From: Halomonas heilongjiangensis
GTDB lineage: Bacteria; Pseudomonadota; Gammaproteobacteria; Pseudomonadales; Halomonadaceae
Direction of reading: 5' to 3'
Assembly (NCBI RefSeq): GCF_002879645.1
Contig: NZ_PNRE01000085.1
Span: 1 to 51,051 of the forward strand
DNA length: 51,051 nt
Shown here: piece after piece, positions 17,995 to 26,750 of the stretch
Layout: each line of letters starts with the position of its first letter
How positions within the stretch are numbered: position 1 is the first letter of the stretch
Translations under genes and position numbers: made by a program
Notes under the pieces: generated by a model
What the model was told of the DNA's origin: nothing
Seen by the model: the letters and a program-made list of their open reading frames with translations, nothing else
Database searches by the model: none

Positions 17995-19209
17995 ATGGAC
18001 CGTCCCAAGCAGCTGATTGGAGTGATCGATGTTCCGGGCGAGGCCAGGGATGCGCTGGCCGAAACCATCGCCCGGGATGGGTTGGCGGTGTTCGCCGCCG
18101 ACAGCATGGATGACCTGCCACCGGAGACGGCACTGGTGGTGGCCCATGCCCGTGCGGTCCCCAGCCGCGACTGGGCCCGTCTCAACGCCTGTCTGCCGAC
18201 CCTGGTGGTCAGCGACAAGCGACTGGAGGCGGACCTGCTCAAGGCGGTGGATGCCGGGCTGGTCGACTATATCGTCGAGCCGTTGCGTCACGGGCAACTG
18301 CTGCGACGAATGATCCGCAAGGCGATCGAGCTGCACCGGCTGGCCCAGGAACGGGCCGAGGATCGCGAGCGTCTGGCCCAGCTCAACGAGCACCTGGGGG
18401 ACCTCAACGAGAGCCTCGAGACCCACCTGGCGATGCTGCGCCTGGACCAGCAGGCCGGCGGCCAGATCCAGCGCAAGCTGCTGCCGCCGAGGCCCCAGGT
18501 GGTCGGCGGCGTGTCCTGCGATTACTGGCTGGCCCCGTCGCTCTATCTGTCGGGGGATTTTCTCGATTTCCAGCGCTTCGATGAGCGCTTCATCCTCTTC
18601 TACTTCGCCGATGTGTCGGGCCATGGCGCCTCGTCGGCCTTCGTCACGGTGCTGTTGAAGTATCTCTCCAATCGCTGGCAGGGCGAATGGGATGGCACCC
18701 GGCCGGAGCAGTTGGCGCCGCGCTGGTTGGCGGAACTCAACCGCGAGCTGCTGGACACCGGCATCGGCAAGCACGCCACCCTGTTCGTCGGAGTGATTGA
18801 CCTGGAGCGCCGCTATCTGCACTATTCGCTGGGCGCACAGCTGCCCATGCCGTTGATGGTGGCGAATGGCGAGGTCCATCCGCTGCCCGGTGAGGGCATG
18901 CCGGTGGGGCTGTTCCCGGGTGTCGAGTATCCCCCCCTGGGGTGCCCGCTGCCGGAGAACTTCCGTCTGTGGCTGTGTTCGGATGGAATACTGGAGTGCC
19001 TGCCGGGCGAGACGCTCGACATGCGGCTCAGGGAGCTCGAGCAGCGGGTACAGGCCAGCGCGACGCTGGAAGACCTGCGGGGCAGCCTGGCCCTGGGTGA
19101 CGTGCCCGCCGACGATGAGACCGTCGTCGAGGACGGCCCGGGGCTGGAAAAACTGCCTGACGACCTGACGATCATGATGTTGAGCGGATTTGGCAATGAT
19201 GATTCATGA
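17995..19209 (+). CDS. RssB-like pseudo-receiver / PP2C-type phosphatase
   Basis: A 404-residue two-domain regulator. Residues 6-110 have the receiver fold, but the phospho-acceptor position is His51 (ALVVAHARAVP aligned with the DLMICDIAMP type), the switch lysine is E95 (YIVEPL), and only one acidic-pocket aspartate remains (D12). A linker coiled coil (about 112-155) leads to a SpoIIE/PP2C phosphatase domain with its metal motifs: SGDFLDF, FADVSGHG, CSDGILE and PDDLTIM. The adjacent STAS gene should encode its substrate. The pair resembles P. aeruginosa RssB/RssC, which modulates RpoS. A TTG at 17980 is an alternative start; ATG 17995 is preferred, with GAGG upstream. Confidence 0.8.
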   Translation: MDRPKQLIGVIDVPGEARDALAETIARDGLAVFAADSMDDLPPETALVVAHARAVPSRDWARLNACLPTLVVSDKRLEADLLKAVDAGLVDYIVEPLRHGQLLRRMIRKAIELHRLAQERAEDRERLAQLNEHLGDLNESLETHLAMLRLDQQAGGQIQRKLLPPRPQVVGGVSCDYWLAPSLYLSGDFLDFQRFDERFILFYFADVSGHGASSAFVTVLLKYLSNRWQGEWDGTRPEQLAPRWLAELNRELLDTGIGKHATLFVGVIDLERRYLHYSLGAQLPMPLMVANGEVHPLPGEGMPVGLFPGVEYPPLGCPLPENFRLWLCSDGILECLPGETLDMRLRELEQRVQASATLEDLRGSLALGDVPADDETVVEDGPGLEKLPDDLTIMMLSGFGNDDS

Positions 19210-19705
19210 AGGCCGCATCCAGGCGGCGTTCGACTCCGGGGTCTTCGTGCTCAAGCTGTGCGGCGACGTGCGGCTGACACTCTGTGCCACCCTGGACAGC
19301 CAGGCACAGCGGCTCTCCCAAACCCCCGGCCTCCGGGCGGTGATGATCGACCTGCGTGAAGCCACCAACGTGGATTCCACGGCCCTGGGGTTTCTCGCCA
19401 AGGTGGCCATGGCCGTGCAGGGCAAGCTCGAGCAGCCACCCACCATCGTCGCCGACCATCCCGATGTCCAGCGCATGCTCGACGTCATGGGCTTCGAGCG
19501 CTATTTCACCCTGGTGGAGTCGCCGATCACCGAACCCTGCGAGCTCAGCGACCTCCCCGAAGTGCCCGCCGACGAGGAGGGGCTGCGCCATCGCATCCTC
19601 GAGGCGCACCGTATCCTGATGCACATGAACGAGCACAACCGCGAGGAATTCCAGCCTCTCGTGGAGATGCTCGAGGCCCAGGAGGCCGCCTCGCACCAGC
19701 ACTGA
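19196..19705 (+). CDS. STAS-domain anti-anti-sigma factor, RssC-like
   Basis: A 169-residue protein with an N-terminal STAS domain (about residues 1-110) and a helical tail. The phosphorylatable serine is S61 in NVDSTALGFL, the standard position for anti-sigma factor antagonists; dephosphorylation by the preceding PP2C protein would activate it in partner switching. The start overlaps the phosphatase gene by 14 bases, so the two are coupled. ATG 19196 or 19199 are both possible. The C-terminal 60 residues (HRILEAHRILMHMNEHNREE) are longer than a minimal STAS protein and may mediate oligomerisation. No kinase or anti-sigma partner gene is next to it. Confidence 0.82.
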   Translation: MMIHEGRIQAAFDSGVFVLKLCGDVRLTLCATLDSQAQRLSQTPGLRAVMIDLREATNVDSTALGFLAKVAMAVQGKLEQPPTIVADHPDVQRMLDVMGFERYFTLVESPITEPCELSDLPEVPADEEGLRHRILEAHRILMHMNEHNREEFQPLVEMLEAQEAASHQH

Positions 19706-19731
19706 CCCCAGCCCCAGCGGCGCCGGCGCGA

Positions 19732-20670
19732 TTACCCCCGGCGCAGCTCTCCCAGCAGGGCCTCGAGCTTGCGTTGATCGTCCATGAACTTGCGGATGCC
19801 TTCGGCCAGCTTCTCGGTGGCCATGGCATCCTCGTTCATCGCCCAGCGGAATTCGGATTCGTCCAGTGGCTCCGGCGCATGCGTCTCGGCATCCAGTGGC
19901 ACGAGGCGTCGTTCCAGGGTGCCCCGGGTCTCGGCCAGTTCGCCGAGCAGGGAAGGGGAGATGGTCAGGCGGTCACAACCCGCCAGGGCCAGGATCTCGC
20001 CCGCGTTGCGGAAGCTCGCCCCCATCACCACGGTTTCGTAGCCGTGGCCCTTGTAGTGCTCGTAGATGCTCTTGACCGACCGCACGCCCGGGTCGCGATC
20101 GCCGGCGAAGTCCGCGTCGGGGTCACGGGCCTTGTGCCAATCGAGGATGCGGCCGACGAAGGGCGAGACCAGGGTCACGCCGGCATCGGCGCAGACCTGG
20201 GCCTGGGTGAGGCTGAACAGCAGGGTGAGATTGGTACGGATACCCTCGCGTTCGAGTTGACGCGCGGCGCGGATGCCCTCCCAGGTGGAGGCGACCTTGA
20301 TCAGGATACGCTCGGGGCCGACGCCGTGGCGGTCGTAGCGCTCGATCAGCGCACGGGCCCGGACCAGGGTGGCCTCGGTGTCGAAGGAGAGCCGAGCACT
20401 GACTTCGGTGGAGACGTAGCCCGGCACCAGCTCGCTGATCTCGCTGCCGATCTCGACGGCCACCGCGTCCAGGGCGTCGTCGAGGTCGGTGGCCTGACGG
20501 GCGATCTCCTGCAGCCGTGCGCGGCGGGTCTCCTGCTGGGCGGCCTGGAGGATCAGCGAGGGATTGGTCGTCGCATCGGTGGGCTGGAAGCGCCGAATGG
20601 CCTCGATGTCGCCGGTGTCGGCCACTACCGTGGTCATGCTCTTGAGTTGCGAAAGCAGATCGTCTGCCAT
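19732..20670 (-). CDS. tal: Transaldolase
   Basis: A 312-residue class I transaldolase of the TalB type (E. coli 317), which transfers a dihydroxyacetone unit in the non-oxidative pentose phosphate pathway. The Schiff-base lysine is K125 in [19 protein letters not shown] near the N-terminus, [14 protein letters not shown] and [10 protein letters not shown] are the family signatures. ATG 20670 has a strong AAGGAG site; the upstream reading extension does not. It converges on the STAS gene with only 26 bases between, and diverges from the Bcr/CflA exporter. Confidence 0.95.
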   Translation of the reverse strand: MADDLLSQLKSMTTVVADTGDIEAIRRFQPTDATTNPSLILQAAQQETRRARLQEIARQATDLDDALDAVAVEIGSEISELVPGYVSTEVSARLSFDTEATLVRARALIERYDRHGVGPERILIKVASTWEGIRAARQLEREGIRTNLTLLFSLTQAQVCADAGVTLVSPFVGRILDWHKARDPDADFAGDRDPGVRSVKSIYEHYKGHGYETVVMGASFRNAGEILALAGCDRLTISPSLLGELAETRGTLERRLVPLDAETHAPEPLDESEFRWAMNEDAMATEKLAEGIRKFMDDQRKLEALLGELRRG

Positions 20671-20807
20671 TGGGCCTGGCTCCTTGGTTAAGATGATTCC
20701 ACTGTAACAAGGCTGTGAGAGCGGGAACAGACACCGGCAGGCGACACCGTGATGGGTTATCATTAGCTTCCTATCAAAAACTCGCTGACTTGCGGAAAGG
20801 AGATCCC

Positions 20808-21992
20808 TTGAGCCTCAATGCGCGACGCGTGGCGATACTGGTGGCGGCCAACACGGCGTTGGCCCCCTTCGCCATCGATGCCTATCTGCCCGCCATGGCA
20901 GCACTGGCCGCCAGTGTGGGGGCCAGCATTCATCATACCGAGCTGTCGATCAGTGTCTTCCTGGCGGGGTTCGCCATCGGCCAGTTGCTCTTCGGCCCGC
21001 TCTCCGATCGACTGGGGCGCAAGCCGGTACTGCTCGGTGGGCTGGTGGTGTTCCTGCTGGCGAGCCTGGCGATCACCACCATCGACTCGCTGTCCGAACT
21101 GCTCGTCTGGCGCTTCGTCCAGGCACTGGGGGGCGGTGCCTGCGTGGTCAACTCGGCGGCCATCGTGCGCGACTGTTTCAGCGGCCGCGAGGCGGCAAGC
21201 GTGATGTCGACCATGGTCATGATCATGATGCTGGCACCACTGGTGGCGCCGGTGGTGGGCAGTGGGCTCCTCTACCTGGCGGACTGGTGGCTGATCTTCG
21301 TCTTCCTGGCCGTCTATGCCGCCTTCCTGCTGTGGCTGATGAGCACCCGGCTGCCCGAGACCCGTGATCCGAACCTGCCCGCGGCCTCGCCGCGTCAGGT
21401 ACTGCTCAACTACGCCAGTGTGTTTCGCCATCGCGAGGGCATGGGCTACATCTGTGCCGTGGCGGCCTCCTTCGGCGGCCTGTTCGCCTTCGTCACTGCA
21501 TCGCCCTACCTCTATCTGGAGCATTTCGGCCTCTCGCCGGCCATTTACCCGTTGGTATTCGGCGTCAATGTGGTGGTGATCGCCCTTTCCAACCGCCTCA
21601 ACATTCATTTGCTGAAGAGTCGCTCGCCACAGCAGAACCTGCATCTGGGGCTCACCGTGCAGTTGGCGGCGGCCACTGTCCTGGCGGTGGCGGCGGCGGC
21701 AGGGGCCGCCTCGCTGTTCGTGGTGGTGCTGGTGATCATGGTCTATGCCGGCATGATCGGCCTGATCACCCCCAACGCCATGTCGGCGCTGCTCGACCAT
21801 TTCGGCCACATGAGTGCCACGGCCACGGCGCTGATGGGGGGCATCAAGTTCGGCGCCGCCGCCCTGGCGGGGGTGATGGTGGGGGCCTTCGAGATCGAAA
21901 GCCTCTGGCCCATGGTGCTGACCATGCTGGTGGCGTCGCTGGTCGGCAACCTGGGACTGAGGACCCTGGCGGGTAGGCCGGTGCATGCCTGA
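20808..21992 (+). CDS. Bcr/CflA family drug-resistance MFS transporter
   Basis: A 394-residue, 12-helix major facilitator. The DHA1 Bcr/CflA signature is clear: [12 protein letters not shown] in helix 1, [19 protein letters not shown] in loop 2-3, and [13 protein letters not shown] for helix 4. Such pumps export drugs, sulfonamides or small metabolites by proton antiport at the inner membrane. The start is TTG at 20808, chosen because an AAAGGAG site sits 5 bases upstream and the N-terminus then matches homologs. The region between it and tal (20671-20807) must hold both promoters. No adjacent regulator gene is seen. Confidence 0.85.
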   Translation: MSLNARRVAILVAANTALAPFAIDAYLPAMAALAASVGASIHHTELSISVFLAGFAIGQLLFGPLSDRLGRKPVLLGGLVVFLLASLAITTIDSLSELLVWRFVQALGGGACVVNSAAIVRDCFSGREAASVMSTMVMIMMLAPLVAPVVGSGLLYLADWWLIFVFLAVYAAFLLWLMSTRLPETRDPNLPAASPRQVLLNYASVFRHREGMGYICAVAASFGGLFAFVTASPYLYLEHFGLSPAIYPLVFGVNVVVIALSNRLNIHLLKSRSPQQNLHLGLTVQLAAATVLAVAAAAGAASLFVVVLVIMVYAGMIGLITPNAMSALLDHFGHMSATATALMGGIKFGAAALAGVMVGAFEIESLWPMVLTMLVASLVGNLGLRTLAGRPVHA

Positions 21993-22077
21993 GGCACTGG
22001 CCTGGCTCGATCGCCGCTGGCTGCAGGGCTGCTCGCTCGCCCTCTGCGCCCTCGTGGCGCTGGGGGTGCTGGTCTGA
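21985..22077 (+). CDS. Possible 30-residue small membrane protein
   Basis: An ATG at 21985 overlaps the last 8 bases of the exporter gene and opens a 30-codon frame ending at 22077. The product starts [12 protein letters not shown] and continues as a single hydrophobic segment (GCSLALCALVALGVLV), the layout of a small transmembrane protein. No clear ribosome site beyond the exporter's own sequence is seen, so expression would rely on translational coupling. Similar short tail peptides accompany some MFS pumps, but this could be a chance frame; confidence is low. Confidence 0.3.
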   Translation: MPEALAWLDRRWLQGCSLALCALVALGVLV

Positions 22078-22128
22078 AGCGGCGGTCTACCACCACCGTC
22101 AGTCACTCGTCGTTACGTTCCTTTCGCC

Positions 22129-22146
22129 CTGTCATGAAGCTGTCAT
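22129..22146 (+). promoter_or_regulatory. Perfect Pho box upstream of pstS
   Basis: CTGTCAT-GAAG-CTGTCAT, two exact seven-base PhoB half-sites with the canonical four-base spacer. It replaces a -35 element; the weak -10 candidate CAATGT (22157-22162) starts 10 bases further on. PhoB-phosphate would activate pstSCAB under phosphate starvation. The pstS ATG is 63 bases downstream of the box. Confidence 0.92.
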
Positions 22147-22209
22147 GCGGCTCCGGCAATGTGTGCCGTGAGAAGGCCAGACACCTTTCCATCGACAGGA
22201 GTGACTCGC

Positions 22210-23235
22210 ATGAACCGCATCCTCAAGAGCCGTGCATTCAAGACCACGGTCATCGCTGCCACCGTCATGGGCGTGGTCGGTGTCGCCCAGGCCCGCGACC
22301 AGATCCGCATCGTCGGCTCCAGCACCGTCTACCCGTTCGCCAGCTACGTCACCGAGGAGTTCGGTGCCGTGACCAGCTACCCGACCCCGGTGATCGAGTC
22401 CACCGGCTCCGGTGGCGGCATCCGCCTGTTCTGCAACGGCGTGGGTGAGGGCACTCCGGACATCTCCAACGCCTCGCGTCGCATCAAGGCCTCCGAGGTG
22501 GAGCGTTGCGAAGCGAACGGCGTGACCGATGTCACCGAGGTGAAGATCGGTTCCGACGGCATCGTGCTGGCCCAGTCCAGCACCAACGACGAGCTCGACC
22601 TGACCCTCGAGCAGCTCTTCCTGGCCGTGGCCGCCAAGGTGCCCGTGGATGGCGAACTGGTCGACAACCCCTACACCAAGTGGAGCGACATCGACGCCTC
22701 CCTGCCGGACCGCAACATCTCCATCTATGGCCCGCCCAGCACCTCCGGTACCCGCGACGCCTTCGAGGAGCTGGTGATGGAAGTCGTCTCCGAGGACATG
22801 GCAGCCTACGGCGGTGAGGGCTACACCGAGGTGCGCTCCGACGGCGCCTACATCGACGCCGGCGAGAACGACAACCTGATCGTCCAGCGCCTGAGCGAGG
22901 ACACCAACGCCTTCGGCATCTTCGGCTACTCCTTCCTGGTCGAGAACCCCGACACCCTGATCGGTACCAGCATCGATGGCGTGGCACCCGACGCCGAGGC
23001 GATCAGCGCCGGCGACTACCCGGTGGCGCGCTCGCTGTTCTTCTACGTGAAGAACCAGCACGCCGAGGAAGTGCCGCCGCTGTACGAGTATGTCGAGATG
23101 TTCGTCTCCGAGACCATGATCGGTGACGGCGGCTACTTGATGGACCTCGGCCTGATCCCGCTGCCCGAAGCCGAGCGCGAGGTGGCCCGTCAGAAGGTCA
23201 CCGAGCGCGCCGTCCTGCAGGTCGCCGATCTGTAA
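22210..23235 (+). CDS. pstS: Phosphate ABC transporter, periplasmic binding protein PstS
   Basis: A 341-residue precursor. The signal peptide ends near GVAQA (residues 24-28). The mature N-terminus RDQIRIVGSSTVYPFA and the phosphate-contact region STGSGGGIRLFCNGVG followed by PPSTSGTRDAFEEL are typical for PstS of the PhoX-like group. The protein binds inorganic phosphate (and poorly excludes arsenate) and delivers it to PstCA. AGGAG (22197-22201) precedes the ATG. A perfect Pho box lies upstream, and two strong hairpins separate it from pstC, which should raise PstS levels over the membrane subunits. Confidence 0.95.
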   Translation: MNRILKSRAFKTTVIAATVMGVVGVAQARDQIRIVGSSTVYPFASYVTEEFGAVTSYPTPVIESTGSGGGIRLFCNGVGEGTPDISNASRRIKASEVERCEANGVTDVTEVKIGSDGIVLAQSSTNDELDLTLEQLFLAVAAKVPVDGELVDNPYTKWSDIDASLPDRNISIYGPPSTSGTRDAFEELVMEVVSEDMAAYGGEGYTEVRSDGAYIDAGENDNLIVQRLSEDTNAFGIFGYSFLVENPDTLIGTSIDGVAPDAEAISAGDYPVARSLFFYVKNQHAEEVPPLYEYVEMFVSETMIGDGGYLMDLGLIPLPEAEREVARQKVTERAVLQVADL

Positions 23236-23266
23236 GACGCACGTCTCGGGCAGGGACGCCTGACCT

Positions 23267-23320
23267 GGCCGGCAGCCCGAGGCTGCCGGCCGTCGCACGT
23301 TACGGCAGGCTGCCTGCCGT
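23267..23320. other. Two hairpins in the pstS-pstC spacer
   Basis: GGCCGGCAGCC (23267-23277) pairs with GGCTGCCGGCC (23281-23291) around a CGA loop, an 11-bp perfect stem. It is followed by ACGGCAG (23302-23308) pairing with CTGCCGT (23314-23320). Neither has a T-run, so full termination is unlikely; they more probably protect the pstS mRNA from 3' exonucleases or attenuate read-through, giving more binding protein than permease. Confidence 0.7.
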
Positions 23321-23342
23321 TGCCATTCACCGAGAGAATCCT

Positions 23343-24599
23343 ATGCAGACCAACCAACTCCTGGCACTGTTCAGCGGCGCCCTGCTGCTGCTGGGTCTGA
23401 TAGCCTTCTTCCTGGGGCGTGCCAAGGCCGCGCGGGTGCGCGCCACCGGCACGGCCATGTATGCCCAGCCCGACCAGTACGCCTGGTTCGCCGTGCTGGC
23501 CACCGCCGGTCCCGCCCTGCTGGTCAGCGCCGTGGGCGGCTTCCTGCTGCTGTTGCTGGGCGCCGAGATCCCGACGCCCTACCTGTTGGCCGGCAGCCTG
23601 GGGGTGGCCGCGATCGGCCTGATGGTGGGCATGAACCGGGTGCATCCGGACTTCCACGCCCGGCAGGCCATCGAGCGGGTCATCCGCTGGATCCTGGTCG
23701 GTGCCGCGCTGATCTCGATCTTCACCACCTTCGGCATCCTCTTCTCCATCGTCTTCGAGGCGCTGCGCTTCTTCCAGATGCACAGCTTCTGGGACTTCAT
23801 CACCGGCACCGTCTGGAACCCCGGCGCCAGCTTCCTGGCGGCGGCCGGTCGTGCCGCCGAGGGGGGGAGCGCCGCCCAGTTCGGATCGGTGCCGCTGTTC
23901 GCCGGCACCTTCATGATCACCGCCATCGCCATGCTGGTGGCCATTCCCATCGGGCTGCTGGCGGCCATCTACATGGCCGAGTTCGCCCCGAGGCGCGTGC
24001 GTACCCTGGCCAAGCCCACCCTCGAGGTGCTGGCGGGCATCCCCACCGTGGTCTACGGCTTCTTCGCCGCCATCACGGTGGCGCCGATCATCGTGAAGGT
24101 GGCGGGTGCCCTGGGTCTGGATGCGTCGTTCAACAACGCCGTGGCACCGGGCGTGGTGATGGGCATCATGATCATCCCGTTCATCTCCTCGCTCTCCGAC
24201 GACGTCATCAATTCGGTGCCCGACAGCATGCGTCAGGGCTCCCTGGCGCTGGGCATGACCAAGGGCGAGACGATTCGCGACGTGGTCATCCCGGCGGCAC
24301 TGCCCGGCATCATCTCCGCCTCGTTGCTGGCGGTCTCCCGGGCGCTTGGCGAGACCATGATCGTGGTGATGGCGGCCGGCATGCGGCCCAACCTCACCGC
24401 CAATCCGCTGGAAGACATGACCACGGTGACGGTGCGCATCGTCGCGGCGCTGACCGGTGACCTGGAGTTCGAGAGTGCCGAGACGCTGTCCGCCTTCGCC
24501 CTGGGGCTGGTGCTGTTCGGCGTCACCCTGAGCCTGAACCTGGTGTCGGTGCTCATGATCCGCCGCTTCCGCGAGAAGTACCGCGTCAACAACCTGTAA
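23343..24599 (+). CDS. pstC: Phosphate ABC transporter permease PstC (extended form)
   Basis: A 418-residue inner-membrane permease, roughly 100 longer than E. coli PstC (319). The extra N-terminal part has additional hydrophobic helices (TNQLLALFSGALLLLGLIAF, YAWFAVLATAGPALLVSAVG, YLLAGSLGVAAIGLMVGM) before the core that begins near RQAIERVIRWILVG. The core has the EAA loop ALGMTKGETIRDVVIPAALPG that docks the ATPase. Such long PstC forms occur in several marine and halophilic proteobacteria. It lies between pstS and pstA (18-base gap to pstA). Confidence 0.92.
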   Translation: MQTNQLLALFSGALLLLGLIAFFLGRAKAARVRATGTAMYAQPDQYAWFAVLATAGPALLVSAVGGFLLLLLGAEIPTPYLLAGSLGVAAIGLMVGMNRVHPDFHARQAIERVIRWILVGAALISIFTTFGILFSIVFEALRFFQMHSFWDFITGTVWNPGASFLAAAGRAAEGGSAAQFGSVPLFAGTFMITAIAMLVAIPIGLLAAIYMAEFAPRRVRTLAKPTLEVLAGIPTVVYGFFAAITVAPIIVKVAGALGLDASFNNAVAPGVVMGIMIIPFISSLSDDVINSVPDSMRQGSLALGMTKGETIRDVVIPAALPGIISASLLAVSRALGETMIVVMAAGMRPNLTANPLEDMTTVTVRIVAALTGDLEFESAETLSAFALGLVLFGVTLSLNLVSVLMIRRFREKYRVNNL

Positions 24600-24617
24600 C
24601 GCCGAGGAACCGCCCCG

Positions 24618-25784
24618 ATGAGTCAATCCTTCGACGAGATCAGCGCCCAGCTCAAGAGGCGCCACCGCAAGTCGGCGCGACTGAAGTGGATCTCCATGGG
24701 GGCCCTGGGACTGGCCGGCCTGTTCCTGGTGCTCTTCTTCGCCGACATGCTCAGCAAGGGCCTGCCGGCCTTCCAGCAGGCCTACGTGCAGGTGGAGCTG
24801 GACTACAACGAGGAGGCAAGCCGCATGGGGCGCGCGGCCATGGATCCCGAAGTCTCGCGGATCGTCAGCCGCAGCTTCGAACGTCTGATCCCGGGGATGC
24901 TGCGCGACGACCCCGACCTGCTCGGCACCAGCGAGCAGCGCTGGGTACTGGCCAAGGGTGAGGTGGACCAGTACCTGAAGGGACATCGCAACAAGCTCAG
25001 CGAGGCGGAGCGTGAGGTGGTCGACGAGCTGGCCGAGAGCGGCCGGGTGACGTTGAAGTTCAACACCACCTTCTTCTCGCGTGGCGACTCCAAGATGGCC
25101 GAGAGTTCGGGCATCCTGGCGGCCGCGGTGGGCACCGTCATGACCATGCTGGTGACCCTGGCCATCGCCTTTCCCATCGGCGTGATGACGGCGCTCTATC
25201 TGGAGGAGTTCGCCCCGGACAACCGCCTGACCCAGGTCATCGAGATCAACATCAACAACCTGGCGGCGATCCCCTCGATCCTGTTCGGCCTGCTGGGCCT
25301 GGCGATCTTCATCAACTTCTTCGGGGTGCCGCGCTCCTCCCCGCTGGTGGGCGGCATGACACTGGCGCTGATGACATTGCCGGTGATCATCATCGCCACC
25401 CGCACGGCGCTGCGCAGCGTGCCCGACTCGATCCGCCACGCCGCCTTCGGGGTGGGCTGCTCGCGCTGGCAGGTGGTGCGCGACCATGTGCTGCCCCTGG
25501 CCATGCCGGGCATCATGACCGGTTCGATCATCGGCCTGGCCCAGGCCATGGGCGAGACCGCGCCGCTGATCATCGTCGGGATGGTGGCCTTCATTCCCGA
25601 TGTGTCGGCGTCGTTCACCCAGGCCGCCACGGTGCTGCCGGCACAGATCTTCACCTGGGCGGGCGAGCCCGACCGCGCCTTCGTCGAGAAGACCGCCGGC
25701 GGCATCCTGGTGCTGCTCTCGATACTGATCTTCCTGAATGCCGCCGCCGTGGTACTGCGCAAGAAATTCGAGCGTCGCTGGTGA
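24618..25784 (+). CDS. pstA: Phosphate ABC transporter permease PstA (with large periplasmic insertion)
   Basis: A 388-residue permease, about 90 longer than E. coli PstA (296). After the first helix ([19 protein letters not shown], residues 28-46) there is a charged segment of about 120 residues (to about 160) that has no match in short PstA and is predicted to be periplasmic. The core then follows with [20 protein letters not shown], the EAA-type loop [21 protein letters not shown] and [14 protein letters not shown]. It forms the channel with PstC. Its stop overlaps a possible GTG start of pstB. Confidence 0.92.
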   Translation: MSQSFDEISAQLKRRHRKSARLKWISMGALGLAGLFLVLFFADMLSKGLPAFQQAYVQVELDYNEEASRMGRAAMDPEVSRIVSRSFERLIPGMLRDDPDLLGTSEQRWVLAKGEVDQYLKGHRNKLSEAEREVVDELAESGRVTLKFNTTFFSRGDSKMAESSGILAAAVGTVMTMLVTLAIAFPIGVMTALYLEEFAPDNRLTQVIEININNLAAIPSILFGLLGLAIFINFFGVPRSSPLVGGMTLALMTLPVIIIATRTALRSVPDSIRHAAFGVGCSRWQVVRDHVLPLAMPGIMTGSIIGLAQAMGETAPLIIVGMVAFIPDVSASFTQAATVLPAQIFTWAGEPDRAFVEKTAGGILVLLSILIFLNAAAVVLRKKFERRW

Positions 25785-25810
25785 GCCAGCGCGTCACAGA
25801 GGACATCGAC

Positions 25811-26647
25811 ATGAACATGCAAGCCGCTCCCCGCCATGGCAAGACCCCCGCGGTCGGACAACCGCATACCCGCAACGAAGAGGCCTGCCACGACCTGAGC
25901 GTCCGCGTGCGCGATCTCAGCCTCTGGTACGGCCAGAGCCAGGCCCTCAAGGGCCTCGATATCGACATCTTCGAGAAGAATGTCACGGCGCTGATCGGTC
26001 CCTCGGGCTGTGGCAAGTCGACCTTCCTGCGCTGCCTCAACCGCATGAACGACCTGATTCCCGGGGTGCGCATCGCGGGGCTGGTGGAGATGGACGGTCA
26101 CGACGTCAATACCGCGAAGATGGACGAGGTGGCGCTGCGCCGCCGGGTGGGCATGGTGTTCCAGAAGCCCAATCCCTTCCCCAAGTCGATATACGAGAAC
26201 ATCGCCTATGCGCCGCGCATGCACGACCTGGTCGGTCGCAAGGCCGAGCAGGACGAGCTGGTGGAAAGGGCGCTGCGCGACGCCGGCCTGTGGGAGGAGG
26301 TGAAGGACAAGCTGCAGCAGCCGGGCACCTCGCTCTCGGGGGGGCAGCAGCAGCGCCTGTGCATCGCCCGGGCCATCGCCGTGCAGCCCGACGTGATCCT
26401 GATGGACGAGCCCACCTCGGCCCTCGACCCGATCTCCACGGCGACCATCGAGGACCTGATGGACAAGCTCAAGCAGCAGTTCACCATCGTCACCGTGACC
26501 CACAACATGCAGCAGGCGGCGCGGGTGGCCGACTACACCGCCTTCTTCCACCTGGGCGAGATCATCGAGTACAACGACACCAAGACCATGTTCTCCAACC
26601 CGGCCACCAAGAAGGCCGAGGACTACATCACCGGACGTTACGGATAA
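25811..26647 (+). CDS. pstB: Phosphate ABC transporter ATP-binding protein PstB
   Basis: A 278-residue ABC ATPase energising PstCA. Walker [10 protein letters not shown]-loop [20 protein letters not shown] signature [14 protein letters not shown], Walker [14 protein letters not shown] and H-loop [10 protein letters not shown] are all present and match PstB. ATG 25811 (MNMQAAP) has an AGAGGA site upstream; GTG 25781, overlapping the pstA stop, would add ten residues and is an alternative. No phoU follows, unlike the usual pstSCAB-phoU order; the next gene, after 103 bases, is the arsenic-linked GAPDH. Confidence 0.95.
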   Translation: MNMQAAPRHGKTPAVGQPHTRNEEACHDLSVRVRDLSLWYGQSQALKGLDIDIFEKNVTALIGPSGCGKSTFLRCLNRMNDLIPGVRIAGLVEMDGHDVNTAKMDEVALRRRVGMVFQKPNPFPKSIYENIAYAPRMHDLVGRKAEQDELVERALRDAGLWEEVKDKLQQPGTSLSGGQQQRLCIARAIAVQPDVILMDEPTSALDPISTATIEDLMDKLKQQFTIVTVTHNMQQAARVADYTAFFHLGEIIEYNDTKTMFSNPATKKAEDYITGRYG

Positions 26648-26684
26648 GAGTCTGGCCGGAGTGGGCGACGCTGCTTGGATCAGG

Positions 26685-26702
26685 CTGTCATGCAACGGAC
26701 AC
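26685..26702 (+). promoter_or_regulatory. Degenerate Pho box upstream of the arsenic GAPDH gene
   Basis: CTGTCAT (26685-26691) is an exact PhoB half-site; after the spacer GCAA the second half CGGACAC (26696-26702) matches in four of seven bases. A good -10, TATATA (26713-26718), starts 10 bases after it, the PhoB-promoter spacing, while no good sigma70 -35 is seen. Prediction only. Confidence 0.4.
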
Positions 26703-26713
26703 AGGCTGATAGT

Positions 26714-26733
26714 ATATATGGAACCTCATATAT
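26714..26733. promoter_or_regulatory. ArsR operator in front of GAPDH-arsJ
   Basis: A perfect inverted repeat ATATATG (26714-26720), spacer GAACCT, CATATAT (26727-26733). The same design, ATATATG-N6-CATATGT, occurs upstream of acr3 at 31888. Palindromes of this AT-rich type are usual ArsR-family operators, and it overlaps the -10 region of the GAPDH promoter, ideal for repression relieved by arsenite. Confidence 0.75.
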
Positions 26734-26750
26734 GACCTCGGAGAGGACCC

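Noticed and set aside
23190..25487. Antisense frame of about 765 codons opposite pstC-pstA
   Set aside because: Extremely His/Gln/Gly-rich without any domain; the opposite strand encodes clear transport subunits.
26185..26260. Possible antisense or small RNA inside pstB
   Set aside because: No promoter or terminator pattern on either strand; only coding constraint seen.
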